Part shown: one piece after another, positions 25,669-34,716 of the stretch | Position numbering within the stretch: position 1 is the stretch's first letter | How the letters are laid out: each line of letters starts with the position of its first letter | Assembly: GCF_038051995.1 (NCBI RefSeq) | Contig: NZ_CP150290.1 | Location: 1,537,501 to 1,601,500, forward strand | Origin: Paenibacillus sp. FSL H8-0537 | GTDB taxonomy: Bacteria > Bacillota > Bacilli > Paenibacillales > Paenibacillaceae | DNA length: 64,000 bases | Reading direction: 5' to 3' | Translations under genes and position numbers: made by a program | Notes under the pieces: model-generated | What the model was told of the DNA's origin: nothing | The model's input: the letters and a program-made list of their open reading frames with translations, nothing else | Database searches by the model: none

Positions 25669-27339
25669 GTGTTGAAAGAATTGCTGTTACAATTCGTAAT
25701 CTCACTTATTCCCGTATTTTCCTTTCAGCTCTGGCATTATAAGCAGCGCAAGGAAAACCATATTCGAGTGTTTATAACGGCTGCAAGTGCAATCGCAATG
25801 GTTGCGTGCATGGCGGTTTCGACGGATTTTAATGGATATGAGCTGAATTTCCGCTTCGTTCCGTTTATTTTGGGCTCTTTATACGGAGGGGTATATGGTG
25901 CCCTTATTCTTGATCTGCTTTATATTATCCTTAGAGTGCCAGCGCTTGACACCGATGCGGAAAAAATGGTTTTTGTCTTTTTCATGTTTGTTCACGTACC
26001 TATTATATTGTTCTTTGCCAAGCGATTCAGCAAGAAGCCCTTGCATCGAAAGCGGCTCATAGGCGTTAAATCGATAGCGCCAATCTCCGTCTACATATCC
26101 TTAATATTTGTCATGTTTATGATGAATGAGGGCTTTTACTGGTCAACTGAGCTTGTTGCGGTATTCGGTTTATTGTTAATTGGCTCAATCGTTGCCATTT
26201 GGTTGTCTATTTTTATTGTGGAGAAATTTGTTGAAAACTCACAGCTGCAGCTGGAGCTCAAAAATGTTTCGTCCAGCTATCGGCTGGAAGTAGAAAAACA
26301 GCAGCAGTTCATCGATGAAATGCTGCTGGCGATTTTATTCACAGATGAGCGTGGCGTCATCACGCATTTGAATGCGAAGGGCAAGGAGCTGTTCCAGCGG
26401 CAGCTTGAGGCAAGCGGAGATTTATTTTCAGGAAACGTACGTATGGACACCTTTTTTGCTGCAAAAGAGGACGGTTCCTATATCAAGCTGCTTGAGGATG
26501 CGCTCGCTGGAGCCAAGAGCAGTAAAGGACCACACACGGAAGAGGGCAAAACGCTGCTCAAGACAGCATTCGCCATCCGGAGGCAGGAGGATCATTCCAT
26601 TGTGGGAGCTGCCCTTATTGTCCAAGATGTAACGGAGCTTACGCTGCTGCGCGATGAGCTGGGACGAATGGAGCGCCTTAGTCTGATTGGACAAATGGCT
26701 GCAAGCATTACCCATGAGATCCGCAATCCGATGGCGGTAATACGGGGATTTATGCAGCTGATGCGGGAGCGGAGCCGGCTGAATGAGCAGCAGTATTACC
26801 AGATCGTTATGGAGGAGCTGGACCGGGCGAATACGATCATTAGCGACTTCTTATCATTGGCGCAAAATCGTTCCGTCCCGATGCAGAAGCATTCCTTGCA
26901 GACGATAATCATGGAAATATTGCCGCTGCTTGAGGCGGACGCCAATCTTAGAGGACAGGTTGTGCAAACGGAGCTTGCCGATGATTTGCCCGCCTTTCTT
27001 ATGTCTGACAAGGAAATGAAGCAGCTGCTTATAAATCTAGTGCGCAACGGCATGGAGGCGATGGAGGAAAAGGGCGTTCTGCACATATTTACTTGCTATC
27101 TCCCTCTGGAAAATAAAGTGGTGCTTCGGATTCGTGATAATGGCGTAGGTATTCCAGCAGATCAGATGAGCCAGCTGTTTAAGCCTTTTTATACGACGAA
27201 GTCCAAAGGAACGGGACTTGGGCTGCCGCTTTGCCTCAGCATTGCTGAAAGGCATAATGGCAAGCTGGAGGTGGAGTCCGAGGAAGGGGAAGGAACGACG
27301 TTCCTTTTAACCTTTATGCTGGGAGAAACGGATATTTAG
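25669..27339 (+). CDS. Membrane sensor histidine kinase with 5TM-LYT input and PAS domain
   Basis: Protein of 556 residues starting at GTG, with GGGGGAG about 11 bases upstream. About five transmembrane helices lie in residues 5-185, with the LYT-type signature RFVPFILGSLYGGVYGAL. A PAS-like domain follows (about 205-325). HisKA has the phospho-acceptor in ASITHEIRNPMAVIRGFMQL (His near 347), and HATPase_c has the N box LINLVRNGMEAM, DNGVGIP and GTGLGLPL. Its form resembles sporulation kinases such as KinB. No response regulator is adjacent, as in the sporulation phosphorelay. The IS630 element immediately upstream probably alters its expression. Confidence 0.92.
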   Translation: MLKELLLQFVISLIPVFSFQLWHYKQRKENHIRVFITAASAIAMVACMAVSTDFNGYELNFRFVPFILGSLYGGVYGALILDLLYIILRVPALDTDAEKMVFVFFMFVHVPIILFFAKRFSKKPLHRKRLIGVKSIAPISVYISLIFVMFMMNEGFYWSTELVAVFGLLLIGSIVAIWLSIFIVEKFVENSQLQLELKNVSSSYRLEVEKQQQFIDEMLLAILFTDERGVITHLNAKGKELFQRQLEASGDLFSGNVRMDTFFAAKEDGSYIKLLEDALAGAKSSKGPHTEEGKTLLKTAFAIRRQEDHSIVGAALIVQDVTELTLLRDELGRMERLSLIGQMAASITHEIRNPMAVIRGFMQLMRERSRLNEQQYYQIVMEELDRANTIISDFLSLAQNRSVPMQKHSLQTIIMEILPLLEADANLRGQVVQTELADDLPAFLMSDKEMKQLLINLVRNGMEAMEEKGVLHIFTCYLPLENKVVLRIRDNGVGIPADQMSQLFKPFYTTKSKGTGLGLPLCLSIAERHNGKLEVESEEGEGTTFLLTFMLGETDI

Positions 27340-27435
27340 TTAGCGTTCTAATGCTCTAATAACATAATGGAAACTAAACCTGCACATACTACCTTTGCCT
27401 GTCAGTCATAAAAGACGGATGAAGGAGGAGAATAC

Positions 27436-27579
27436 ATGGAGCGCAATCATGCGAAGTCTGAACAATCCCTGCAGCAGGAGCAGCAAGATGCTGAAAATGC
27501 CAAAAAGCGCAAAGGGACTTCTCAGGCCGAAGCCGGTTTCGACAAGAAGCTGGACGGCCCGAATCGCCCGTCTGTCTAA
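27436..27579 (+). CDS. Small hydrophilic protein
   Basis: A 47-codon frame behind GAAGGAGGAG, with the ATG 5 bases later. The product is very hydrophilic, rich in Gln, Glu and Lys, and ends DKKLDGPNRPSV. This is the type of sequence seen in small spore or stress proteins of Bacillales, but I cannot name the family. It stands alone between the kinase and the bacilliredoxin genes, with a weak hairpin at 27640-27671 downstream. Confidence 0.7.
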   Translation: MERNHAKSEQSLQQEQQDAENAKKRKGTSQAEAGFDKKLDGPNRPSV

Positions 27580-27735
27580 CGAGGCAAGCGGCGAAGGCTG
27601 CTCGCCGGCAGCTGGGAGCAGAAGGAGTGCGGAATCTTAGAGCAGCAGCTGTGACATGGACGGCTGTTGCTTTATTTTCCTAACCAGCGTTATAATAGTA
27701 ACTAAATTTATGTTATCAAAAAGGAGTGTATTTCA

Positions 27736-28170
27736 GTGTCCATGTCATTTGAGAGATACATGCTCGATATGGTTCAACCGATGCGTGATGATTTGACGCG
27801 TCTTGGCATTCAAGAGCTTCGCACACCCGAGGATGTGGAGCAAAATCTTCCTGAATCCAAAGGTACAGCGCTTGTAGTCGTAAACTCCGTTTGCGGCTGT
27901 GCAGCAGGCCAGTGCCGCCCAGGTGTAGCGGAAGCGCTGCAGCATGATATTACACCAGATCATTTGTTTACAGTATTTGCTGGACAGGATAAAGAAGCAA
28001 CGGCTAAAGCTCGCGAATACTTTGCGCCGTACCCGCCTTCTTCTCCATCCATTGCGCTAATGAAGGACGGAGAGCTTGTTCATTTCATTGAGCGTCATCA
28101 AATCGAGAACCGTTCCGCGTCGGATATTGCAGCCGATCTGGCTGATGCGTTCGATCGGTTCTGCCGCTAA
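27736..28170 (+). CDS. Bacilliredoxin, BrxA/BrxB (YphP/YqiW) family
   Basis: Cytosolic protein of 144 residues starting at GTG with GGAG 9 bases upstream; the MSM start agrees with Bacillus homologues. The redox motif is the CGC in VVVNSVCGCAAGQCRPG (near 53-55). VFAGQDKEATAKAREYF and PPSSPSIALMKDGELVHFIERH are further family blocks. Bacilliredoxins remove bacillithiol from S-bacillithiolated proteins after oxidative stress. nadE lies 14 bases downstream and is probably cotranscribed. Confidence 0.96.
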   Translation: MSMSFERYMLDMVQPMRDDLTRLGIQELRTPEDVEQNLPESKGTALVVVNSVCGCAAGQCRPGVAEALQHDITPDHLFTVFAGQDKEATAKAREYFAPYPPSSPSIALMKDGELVHFIERHQIENRSASDIAADLADAFDRFCR

Positions 28171-28184
28171 GGGCAGGAGGAACT

Positions 28185-28994
28185 ATGAGCTTACAAGCAG
28201 ATATTATAAAAAGACTTGGCGTTAAGCCAGTCATTGATGTAGAACAGGAAATCCGCACCCGCGTTGATTTCCTCAAAAAATATGTATTGGACTCTCATAC
28301 GACAGGCCTGTTGATCGCCATTAGCGGCGGCATCGACAGCGCAGTAGCAGCGGGCCTTTGCAAAAAAGCGACCGATGAGCTGACAGCTGAAACCGGTCGC
28401 GACTATATGACGCTTGGCGTTTACCAGCCTTACAGCGAGCAGTCGGATATTTCCGACAGCTACGCGGTATCTGAGGCATTCGGTATTACGAAAACCGTAG
28501 AAACGAACATTGGCGAAGCGGTAGACGAAATCGCCATAGAGACGGAGCACGGCTTGAAGAGTATCGGTATCCATCGTCATATTAGCCGCGGCGGCAAAGG
28601 CAATGTGAAGGCAAGAACGCGTATGGTTGTCCAATATGCGCTTGCCTTTGACCTCAATTTGCTCGTTGTTGGTACGGATCATGCATCCGAAGCCATAACA
28701 GGCTTTTATACAAAATGGGGCGACGGGGCCGTTGATATTACGCCGCTCAGCTCACTGAACAAACGTCAAGTACGCCAGCTTGCCTCGCACCTTGGCGTGC
28801 CGAAGAGCATTCTCGACAAAGCGCCATCTGCTGGTTTATGGGAAGGGCAGACTGATGAGGATGAGCTTGGCATTAGCTACGATGACAACAGCGATTATTT
28901 GGAAGGCAAGGAAATTGGTGCTGAGGCAAAGGAAAAGCTGGAGAAGCAATACCAGAAAACCGAGCACAAGCGCGCGCCTATTCCTGGCATTTAA
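28185..28994 (+). CDS. nadE: NH3-dependent NAD+ synthetase
   Basis: Protein of 269 residues, the usual length of the ammonia-dependent Bacillus type without a glutaminase domain. It amidates deamido-NAD to NAD with ATP. The PP-loop is LLIAISGGIDSAVAAGLC (about 42-59). GTDHASEAITGFYTKWGDGA and PLSSLNKRQVRQLA followed by PSAGLWEGQTDEDELG bind the dinucleotide substrate. GGAGG precedes the ATG. Confidence 0.97.
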   Translation: MSLQADIIKRLGVKPVIDVEQEIRTRVDFLKKYVLDSHTTGLLIAISGGIDSAVAAGLCKKATDELTAETGRDYMTLGVYQPYSEQSDISDSYAVSEAFGITKTVETNIGEAVDEIAIETEHGLKSIGIHRHISRGGKGNVKARTRMVVQYALAFDLNLLVVGTDHASEAITGFYTKWGDGAVDITPLSSLNKRQVRQLASHLGVPKSILDKAPSAGLWEGQTDEDELGISYDDNSDYLEGKEIGAEAKEKLEKQYQKTEHKRAPIPGI

Positions 28995-29011
28995 TTAAAA
29001 ACGTATCATTT

Positions 29012-29046
29012 AGAAGCTTGTCCGCTGCAAAAGCGGGCAAGCTTCT
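29012..29046 (+). terminator. Terminator-like hairpin after nadE
   Basis: AGAAGCTTGTCCGC pairs with GCGGGCAAGCTTCT over a short loop. The T run is weak. Confidence 0.65.
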
Positions 29047-29117
29047 GTTATTATGGAGCAAATACGTTGTAGGGAAGAGTACATATACGAAAGTAATCAT
29101 TGAAGGCAGGCGAGGCA

Positions 29118-29513
29118 ATGATAGTAGGAATTGGTCATGATATAACGGACATGAGCAGAATGCAGACGATACTTACCGGCAGCTCGGCGGGGAGATTTTT
29201 GCAGCGGATTTTGACAGAGCAGGAGCTTAAGCTGGCTGAGAGTTATGAAGGGAAACGGAAGGTTCAATTCGCATCGGGCCGTTTTGCGGCGAAGGAAGCG
29301 GTGGTCAAGGCGTTTGGCTGTGGCATCGGAAGCATTATTGGCTTTGGCGATATTAATATTTTACGTTCAGAATCTGGAAAGCCAGAATGTGTATTGTCAG
29401 AAGCGGCATGGCAGAGGCTTGGATTATCCGCTGCCGCAGTGCGCGTTCATATTACGATTACGCATGACCGGGAGCTGGCATCTGCCGTTGCCATCGTCGA
29501 ACAGCTAGCCTAA
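29118..29513 (+). CDS. acpS: Holo-[acyl-carrier-protein] synthase
   Basis: Protein of 131 residues from the ATG at 29118, where the family start MIVGIGHDITDMSRM begins; an in-frame TTG lies 6 codons upstream. It transfers 4'-phosphopantetheine from CoA to acyl carrier protein. The metal-binding Asp is in GHDITD, and FAAKEAVVKAFG (about 56-67) holds the second conserved Glu/Lys segment. VHITITHDRELASAVAI is the C-terminal block. Full length for AcpS trimers. Confidence 0.96.
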   Translation: MIVGIGHDITDMSRMQTILTGSSAGRFLQRILTEQELKLAESYEGKRKVQFASGRFAAKEAVVKAFGCGIGSIIGFGDINILRSESGKPECVLSEAAWQRLGLSAAAVRVHITITHDRELASAVAIVEQLA

Positions 29514-29691
29514 TTACGCTGCTTATTGTAGCAAAATAGTTAGTTATACAAGATTATGCTACGAATTGTAATGTTGATGTCAACTTTGTCATTATCAGGG
29601 GGCTATTTGCCGATAAAGATAAGGAGACTGAATTTAGGGTATTGAAGCCGCCGCTATCATTCGGCACGTTCTATATACAGCATGTGTTGGC

Positions 29692-29736
29692 AGCAGGCTT
29701 GCTCGCCGCCTATCGATGGCGGCGGACAAGCCTGCT
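29692..29736. terminator. Hairpin between acpS and the cytochrome gene
   Basis: AGCAGGCTTG pairs with CAAGCCTGCT, and the inside pairs again (CGCCGCC with GGCGGCG). It is a strong stem at the junction of two convergent genes. It lacks a good T run on either strand. Confidence 0.55.
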
Positions 29737-29739
29737 CGT

Positions 29740-30096
29740 CTATTTCTTGCCAGCTAGCCAAGCGGCGAGTCCAGCGATTTCTTCGCTTGTGAGACGATCC
29801 TTGAACGACGGCATGGAGCCTTCGCCATTTTCCAATTGCTTCACTATGTCTGCCTCGCTCATCCGGGCTCCAACCTTCTGCAGATTGGTCTGAGTCCCCA
29901 TGCGGCCTTGCAGGTCCGTGCCGTGGCAGCTGATGCAGTTGGATTTATAGACAGAGGCTGTGCCGTCAGGTGCATCCATATGCGGCGTTGCTTTCGTTCC
30001 CGGCTGTGACGTGCCGCCGCAGGCAGCAAGCAGGGCTGTAGTCAGGGCTGCAAGCAGCAGCATTTTGACCCAGACAGATAGAGAATTACGTAACAT
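29740..30096 (-). CDS. Membrane-anchored cytochrome c lipoprotein (c551 type)
   Basis: Protein of 118 residues from the ATG at 30096, with GGGAGG 7 bases upstream. The signal peptide ends in the lipobox LLAACGG, so it should be acylated at the outer face of the membrane. The single haem site is CISCH (near 53-57), and the distal methionine is in GEGSMPSF. This matches CccB-type cytochrome c551 of Bacillales, which passes electrons to terminal oxidases. It is convergent with acpS and has no operon partner here. Confidence 0.93.
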   Translation of the reverse strand: MLRNSLSVWVKMLLLAALTTALLAACGGTSQPGTKATPHMDAPDGTASVYKSNCISCHGTDLQGRMGTQTNLQKVGARMSEADIVKQLENGEGSMPSFKDRLTSEEIAGLAAWLAGKK

Positions 30097-30249
30097 TTGG
30101 GTTCCTCCCATTTATCCATATTAGGAAATCATAGAGATAGTATAGCGGATTGCTTGCTGCAACTTCCATAGGATTTTGCCAAGGGGGGCGCTATAATAGA
30201 AAAGACTAACAAGAAAATACGACAAGAGATCGGTAGGCATGGAAGATAT

Positions 30250-31146
30250 ATGGAAATAACTGGCGAACATATGCTCAACCAACAGTTTAAGCAGTTAAAG
30301 GTTGATGTGATGGTGGCATCCTATACGAAAAGTCCAGCAGGCTGGATAATGAGGCGGGTGGAGCCTGACTATTTCTGCTTATGCTACGTCGATAAAGGTG
30401 AAGGTTGGCTGGAAATAAACGAGTCCAAATATAAGGTCAGCGCCGGGCGGCTGTATTTGCTGCGTCCAGGCTGGGCAAGAAGGTACGGCTCGCTGGGTGA
30501 AAATCATTTTATTCATTATTGGTGTCTTTTCCGCGCGGAGATGGCTGCCGAATCCTATACCCATTTAGCCCATTTGCCGCTGGAGGTTGAAATGAAGGAC
30601 GCGCAGGTTGTCAAGCAGCTGTTTACGAAAATGCTGGCGGCGCAGGAAGAAAGCGACCTTACGGGTGAACTGCGGACGAAGGCTGTGCTTTTCGAGCTGC
30701 TTGCGCTGTTCATGGAGAACAGTCGGACGCAAAACACGACCTTGCTGCAGCTGTCGGAGCATGAACACTGGAATGAAGTGCTTGTCTATGATGAAGTGCT
30801 TAATTTTATTGAGGCAAATTTGCAATATCAAATTCCAATTGGCGTGCTGGCCAGGCTGGCAGACCTATCGCCTGTGGATTTTCATGCTGCGTTTAAAAAT
30901 AAAGTCGGCTGCTCGCTCGTTCAATACATCACGCAGCGGAGAATTGCGACAGCCAAGAAGCTGCTGCGCACGACAAGCTTGCCGATTGCCGCTATTGCTG
31001 CGGAGGTTGGCATGCTTAATCATTATTTGTCGCGGTTGTTCAAGCAGCAGACGGGCATTACCCCTTCGGAATACCGCCGAATTATTTGCAGCAGCGCCTG
31101 GCAGGAAGCCGGACAAACAGATCGAGAGGAGTACAGAAATACATGA
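30250..31146 (+). CDS. AraC-family transcriptional regulator
   Basis: Protein of 298 residues. The N-terminal 150 residues are an AraC cupin-like ligand region (CYVDKGEGWLEINESKYKV, then AGRLYLLRPGWARRYG). Two helix-turn-helix motifs fill about 195-285 (IGVLARLADLSPVDFHAAFK, and IAAIAAEVGMLNHYLSRLFK). The ribosome site is weak (GGAAG), so the exact start is uncertain; the next ATG is 7 codons later. Its stop overlaps the mutY start by 4 bases (ATGA), indicating translational coupling. Confidence 0.9.
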   Translation: MEITGEHMLNQQFKQLKVDVMVASYTKSPAGWIMRRVEPDYFCLCYVDKGEGWLEINESKYKVSAGRLYLLRPGWARRYGSLGENHFIHYWCLFRAEMAAESYTHLAHLPLEVEMKDAQVVKQLFTKMLAAQEESDLTGELRTKAVLFELLALFMENSRTQNTTLLQLSEHEHWNEVLVYDEVLNFIEANLQYQIPIGVLARLADLSPVDFHAAFKNKVGCSLVQYITQRRIATAKKLLRTTSLPIAAIAAEVGMLNHYLSRLFKQQTGITPSEYRRIICSSAWQEAGQTDREEYRNT

Positions 31147-32393
31147 CAGCGGAAGCAAAACAACATTTTAGCAGAGAACTGCTGCATTGGTACCAGAGAG
31201 GCAATCGCGATTTGCCATGGCGTAAAAGCCGCGACCCTTACCGGATATGGGTATCGGAAATTATGCTTCAGCAAACGAGAGTCGATACGGTTATTCCCTA
31301 TTACGAACGGTTTATGGCAAAATTTCCATCGGTTCAGGCGCTTGCTGAAGCGCCCGAGCCCGAGGTGCTTAAGTGCTGGGAAGGGCTTGGCTATTACTCG
31401 CGGGCGCGGAATTTGCAAGCGGGAGCGCGCCAAGTAATGGAGCTGCATCAAGGACAGGTGCCGGATGATAAAACAGCCGTCGCTGCTTTGAAAGGCGTGG
31501 GGCCTTATACGAGCGGTGCAATTATGAGCATCGCCTTTAATCGGCCTGAGCCAGCTGTAGATGGCAACGTCATGCGCGTGCTGTCCCGTTATTTTGCGCT
31601 GGAGGATGATATTGCAAAGCTGGCCACGCGGGTGAAAATCGAAAAGCTCGCCGCCGAGCTGATTCCTGAAGGCGCAGCAGGCGACTTCAATCAAGCTCTA
31701 ATGGAGCTGGGTGCGCTCGTCTGTACGCCAAAGTCTCCTAGCTGCCTGCCATGTCCGGTGATGGAGCATTGTGAAGCTCGAATCGAAGGACGCGAGACGG
31801 AGCTGCCTATTAAATCGAAGGCGAAGCCGCCACGGCCAGAAGCTCGAATTGGCGTCATTGTTGAAGGCTCAGGCGCGCATGCGGGCAAGGTGCTTGTCCG
31901 GCAGCGTCCGGCTACCGGGCTGCTTGCGCAAATGTGGGAGCTGCCGCATTTGCTTGTGCCGAAGGAGCTGGAATTGCTGCTTCATTTCAGCGAGGAGCAA
32001 CTGACGGAGCAAGCACCGCTTGGCGGGCTGCTGACCGAGGCGGTCGTAGGCGATACGGGCTTGCTTATTCGTCCTCACCGCCAGCTGATGGACGCCGATC
32101 ATATTTTCAGCCATATCCATTGGAAAATGAGAGTTTATAAGGCGGATCTAGGTGCGATGAAGATGGGCGCAGAAGTGCCAATGGCGCAAATGGCTGCTGA
32201 AGCTGCGGCTGTCTATACAGCTGCTGGAAAGCAGCTGGAAGAGCAGGTGGACACTGAGCAGGGGGAGCAATTAAAGCAGCAGGAAGAGCTTCCCGAGCCG
32301 TATCGCTGGATTGGGCCGGAGCATATGGATGAGCTGGCATTTCCGAATTTATTTTTGAAAATTTTACGCGATTATTGGAATCAGGATTTGTAA
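31143..32393 (+). CDS. mutY: A/G-specific adenine DNA glycosylase
   Basis: Protein of 416 residues from the ATG at 31143 with GAGGAG upstream. It removes adenine mispaired with 8-oxoguanine. The helix-hairpin-helix LKGVGPYTSGAIMSIAF carries the catalytic Asp in PAVDGNVMRVLSR. LPWRKSRDPYRIWVSEIMLQQTRV contains the catalytic Glu. The 4Fe-4S loop is C-x6-C-x2-C-x5-C (CTPKSPSCLPCPVMEHC, about 200-216). The C-terminal NUDIX-like domain (about 235-410) recognises 8-oxoG and contains an Ala/Glu/Gln-rich insertion of about 35 residues. Confidence 0.95.
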   Translation: MTAEAKQHFSRELLHWYQRGNRDLPWRKSRDPYRIWVSEIMLQQTRVDTVIPYYERFMAKFPSVQALAEAPEPEVLKCWEGLGYYSRARNLQAGARQVMELHQGQVPDDKTAVAALKGVGPYTSGAIMSIAFNRPEPAVDGNVMRVLSRYFALEDDIAKLATRVKIEKLAAELIPEGAAGDFNQALMELGALVCTPKSPSCLPCPVMEHCEARIEGRETELPIKSKAKPPRPEARIGVIVEGSGAHAGKVLVRQRPATGLLAQMWELPHLLVPKELELLLHFSEEQLTEQAPLGGLLTEAVVGDTGLLIRPHRQLMDADHIFSHIHWKMRVYKADLGAMKMGAEVPMAQMAAEAAAVYTAAGKQLEEQVDTEQGEQLKQQEELPEPYRWIGPEHMDELAFPNLFLKILRDYWNQDL

Positions 32394-32414
32394 AACCGAA
32401 GGGAGAGCTTTGGA

Positions 32415-33047
32415 ATGAGTGATAGGTTGAAGCAGCTGCTTGAGCACAAAATCGTAGCGATTCTTAGAGGAATCGAGGATCGCCATGCTGATGCTGCAGG
32501 ACAGGCATTAATAGACGGCGGTATCCGCCTGATGGAAATTACGCTGAATACGCAGGGCGCTACAACGATGATTCATCGCTGGCGCACCAAATTTGACGAT
32601 CAAGCGATTGTCGGCGCAGGTACGGTGCTGGACCTTAAGATGGCGCAGGAGGCAGTGGCTGCGGGGGCGCAGTTTATCATTTCGCCGAATCTCGATGAGG
32701 AGGTTATTGCTTACGGCGCGGAGCATGGCGTATCTGTATGGCCTGGCGTTATGACGCCTACCGAAATCGTCAAAGCTTGGAAAGCTGGGGCGGAAGCGGT
32801 CAAGCTGTTCCCGATGGGGACGCTTGGCACTAAATATTTGGCGGAGATTCGCGGCCCGTTGGACCATATTCCTATTATGGCGACAGGTGGAGCGGATCTG
32901 CATAATCTCGGCGAATATTTTGGAGCTGGGGCGAATGCCGTCGGTCTGGGCGGCAAGCTCGTTAACCTAGAGTGGGTACGCGAAGGCAAGCTCGAGCTAG
33001 TTACGGAGCGGGCGCGGCAGTTCGTTGATGCGGTGAGCAAGCTTTAA
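32415..33047 (+). CDS. eda: KDPG/KHG aldolase
   Basis: Protein of 210 residues, the usual length of class I 2-keto-3-deoxy-6-phosphogluconate / 4-hydroxy-2-oxoglutarate aldolases. The catalytic Glu is in LMEITLNTQGA, and the Schiff-base Lys in AEAVKLFPMGTLG (near 133). ATGGADLHNLGEYF binds phosphate. It splits KDPG to pyruvate and glyceraldehyde 3-phosphate. It lies 21 bases after mutY with its own ribosome site (AAGGGAG). No kdgK neighbours it. A GC-rich stem at 33130-33154 follows, without T run. Confidence 0.94.
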   Translation: MSDRLKQLLEHKIVAILRGIEDRHADAAGQALIDGGIRLMEITLNTQGATTMIHRWRTKFDDQAIVGAGTVLDLKMAQEAVAAGAQFIISPNLDEEVIAYGAEHGVSVWPGVMTPTEIVKAWKAGAEAVKLFPMGTLGTKYLAEIRGPLDHIPIMATGGADLHNLGEYFGAGANAVGLGGKLVNLEWVREGKLELVTERARQFVDAVSKL

Positions 33048-33282
33048 TATGGGTTAGCGGGCGGTTAGCCCAAAGAGTTTATTCTCTATTATAGTTTTCT
33101 ATCATCTACTGGGAGTAATAAATAAAAGGGCCTGCGGCAACAACGGCCGCAGGCTGCAAGAGAGAATATATAATAAAGGGGGGTCATAAAGCTAGTATAA
33201 TTGGATAAGATGAATATAACCTGAGCGATATATTACAGTTAGATTACAAGAAGGAAATCGCTTACAAAAAAGGTGGGTGAGC

Positions 33283-34425
33283 ATGATGCGTTTTTCCATT
33301 TGGAAACCGGCGGTCATCGCAGCAGCGGTGTTAGGCACGCTTTATTTTACAATGAAGCCGGAGTGGCTGCCTGTATTCGCTGCATCGGAGCAGCAGGGCC
33401 AAGGCAGCGGAACGATCAGTCAATTGGAGCAGGAAATAGCCGCACATTTTAAAAATAGAGAAGAGCATTTTACGCTTCAATATAATGGGGACAGCAGCAA
33501 GCTGTCGGCAGAGCTTAAATCGATTATTGACCGCGCGATGGCGAAGGATGATTATACGGCGTATATTTTGGAATCGTATGTGTATACGACGCGCAGTCTT
33601 GGTACTCGCTCAACGATCAAGATGGAGGCGAGCTACCGGGAATCAAAGGTGCAGACGGCTGAGGTGGACCGTGTGGTTGCGCAGCAGCTTAAGAAGCTGG
33701 TGACTGCTGGCATGAATGACCATTTGAAGGTGAAGGCCATACATGACTGGATTGTGGGCAAGCTGCGGTACGACCAGTCGCTGACTCAATATACCGCTTA
33801 TGAAGCACTTACTACTGGGAGTGCCGTATGTCAGGGCTACGCGCTGCTTGCCTACAAAATGCTGAGTGAAGCAGGCATAACGACGAAGATTGCCGAGGGT
33901 ACAGTTGATACAGGTGATCATGCGTGGAATATGGTTAAGCTCGGCGGGAATTGGTACCATCTTGATGTGACATGGGATGATCCGGTCTCGACTGATCCTG
34001 CGGCGCCAGCTGATACGATCCAGTACAGCTACTATTTGAAGACGGACAAGGAAATGCGTCATGACCATCAATGGAAAAAAAGCTATCCGGCTGCGAATAC
34101 TTCGTATGCCGCAGAGCTAGACAAGCTTGAGAAGAAAGGCGGTTCTGCCGCAGCTTCTTACAAAAAGCTTGGGCAGCAGCTTGGCTTCCAATGGCTGAAG
34201 CCGGAAAACATCGTCGCTGATCGGGCTGCGCTGACCGAAAAAATTCGCGCTGGCGTCAAGCGCGGAGCGGCCAGCCTTGAGTTTCGCTATATGAAGGGCG
34301 CTACATTTTCCGCCGATCTCAAAAGCGCCGTAGCTGCGCTGAATGTGCCGATTGGCTACTCTGCACGCTATGAGCCTTATTTGCATGATGGCTCGCAGCT
34401 GGTGAAATTGCAGCTGTCGTATTGA
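33283..34425 (+). CDS. Secreted transglutaminase-like (cysteine protease fold) protein
   Basis: Protein of 380 residues from the ATG at 33283, with AGGTGG 6 bases upstream; a GTG two codons earlier overlaps the ribosome site. A signal peptide or N-terminal anchor (about 7-35) is followed by a transglutaminase-like domain. Its catalytic Cys is in TGSAVCQGYALLAYKML (near 185), its His in GDHAWNMVKLGGNWYHLD and its Asp in DVTWDDP. The C-terminal 120 residues look like a separate alpha/beta domain. It is exported and probably acts in the wall; the substrate is unknown. Confidence 0.85.
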   Translation: MMRFSIWKPAVIAAAVLGTLYFTMKPEWLPVFAASEQQGQGSGTISQLEQEIAAHFKNREEHFTLQYNGDSSKLSAELKSIIDRAMAKDDYTAYILESYVYTTRSLGTRSTIKMEASYRESKVQTAEVDRVVAQQLKKLVTAGMNDHLKVKAIHDWIVGKLRYDQSLTQYTAYEALTTGSAVCQGYALLAYKMLSEAGITTKIAEGTVDTGDHAWNMVKLGGNWYHLDVTWDDPVSTDPAAPADTIQYSYYLKTDKEMRHDHQWKKSYPAANTSYAAELDKLEKKGGSAAASYKKLGQQLGFQWLKPENIVADRAALTEKIRAGVKRGAASLEFRYMKGATFSADLKSAVAALNVPIGYSARYEPYLHDGSQLVKLQLSY

Positions 34426-34499
34426 TTGAACCCTATACAAGCCGCGCAAACAACGTGGCAGCAAAAGAGCCGCCAAGTAAGAAAAACGAGCTAAGTAGC

Positions 34500-34553
34500 A
34501 AAAACCTCTTCTCTCCCTTCAACTTACTGAAGGTGAGCCAAGAGGTTTTTTTG
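34500..34553 (+). terminator. Terminator with extended stem
   Basis: AAAAACCTCTT pairs with AAGAGGTTTTT, with an inner pairing (CTTCA with TGAAG), and ends in seven T. It lies 75 bases past the transglutaminase gene. Confidence 0.85.
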
Positions 34554-34654
34554 AAATATAAGCATTTATAAGTTTCACCCTTATAATCAGCTTTTATTTC
34601 ACCGCGAAACGGTAGCATTGCCGCCAGAGGTCGGCTTCAGCCGTTTACGCTTGT
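34553..34654. repeat. Structured intergenic repeat, copy A
   Basis: About 100 bases very similar to copies B (55486-55588) and, less closely, C (60369-60467). Shared blocks are TATAAGTTTCAC with CTTATAA (a small hairpin), CGCGAAACGG, TTGCCGCCA and GGCTTCAGCCGTTTACGCTTGT. The AAACGG block can pair with CCGTTT to form a larger stem. Confidence 0.8.
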
Positions 34655-34716
34655 TTATAGCTGCAAAAGGAAAGGTAATCTTAAAGTAAGGGCGTTCAGC
34701 AGATACAGCTCTAGCT

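Noticed and set aside
34001..34476. Minus-strand frames opposite the transglutaminase gene
   Set aside because: They lack ribosome sites and family motifs and are antisense shadows of a clear gene.
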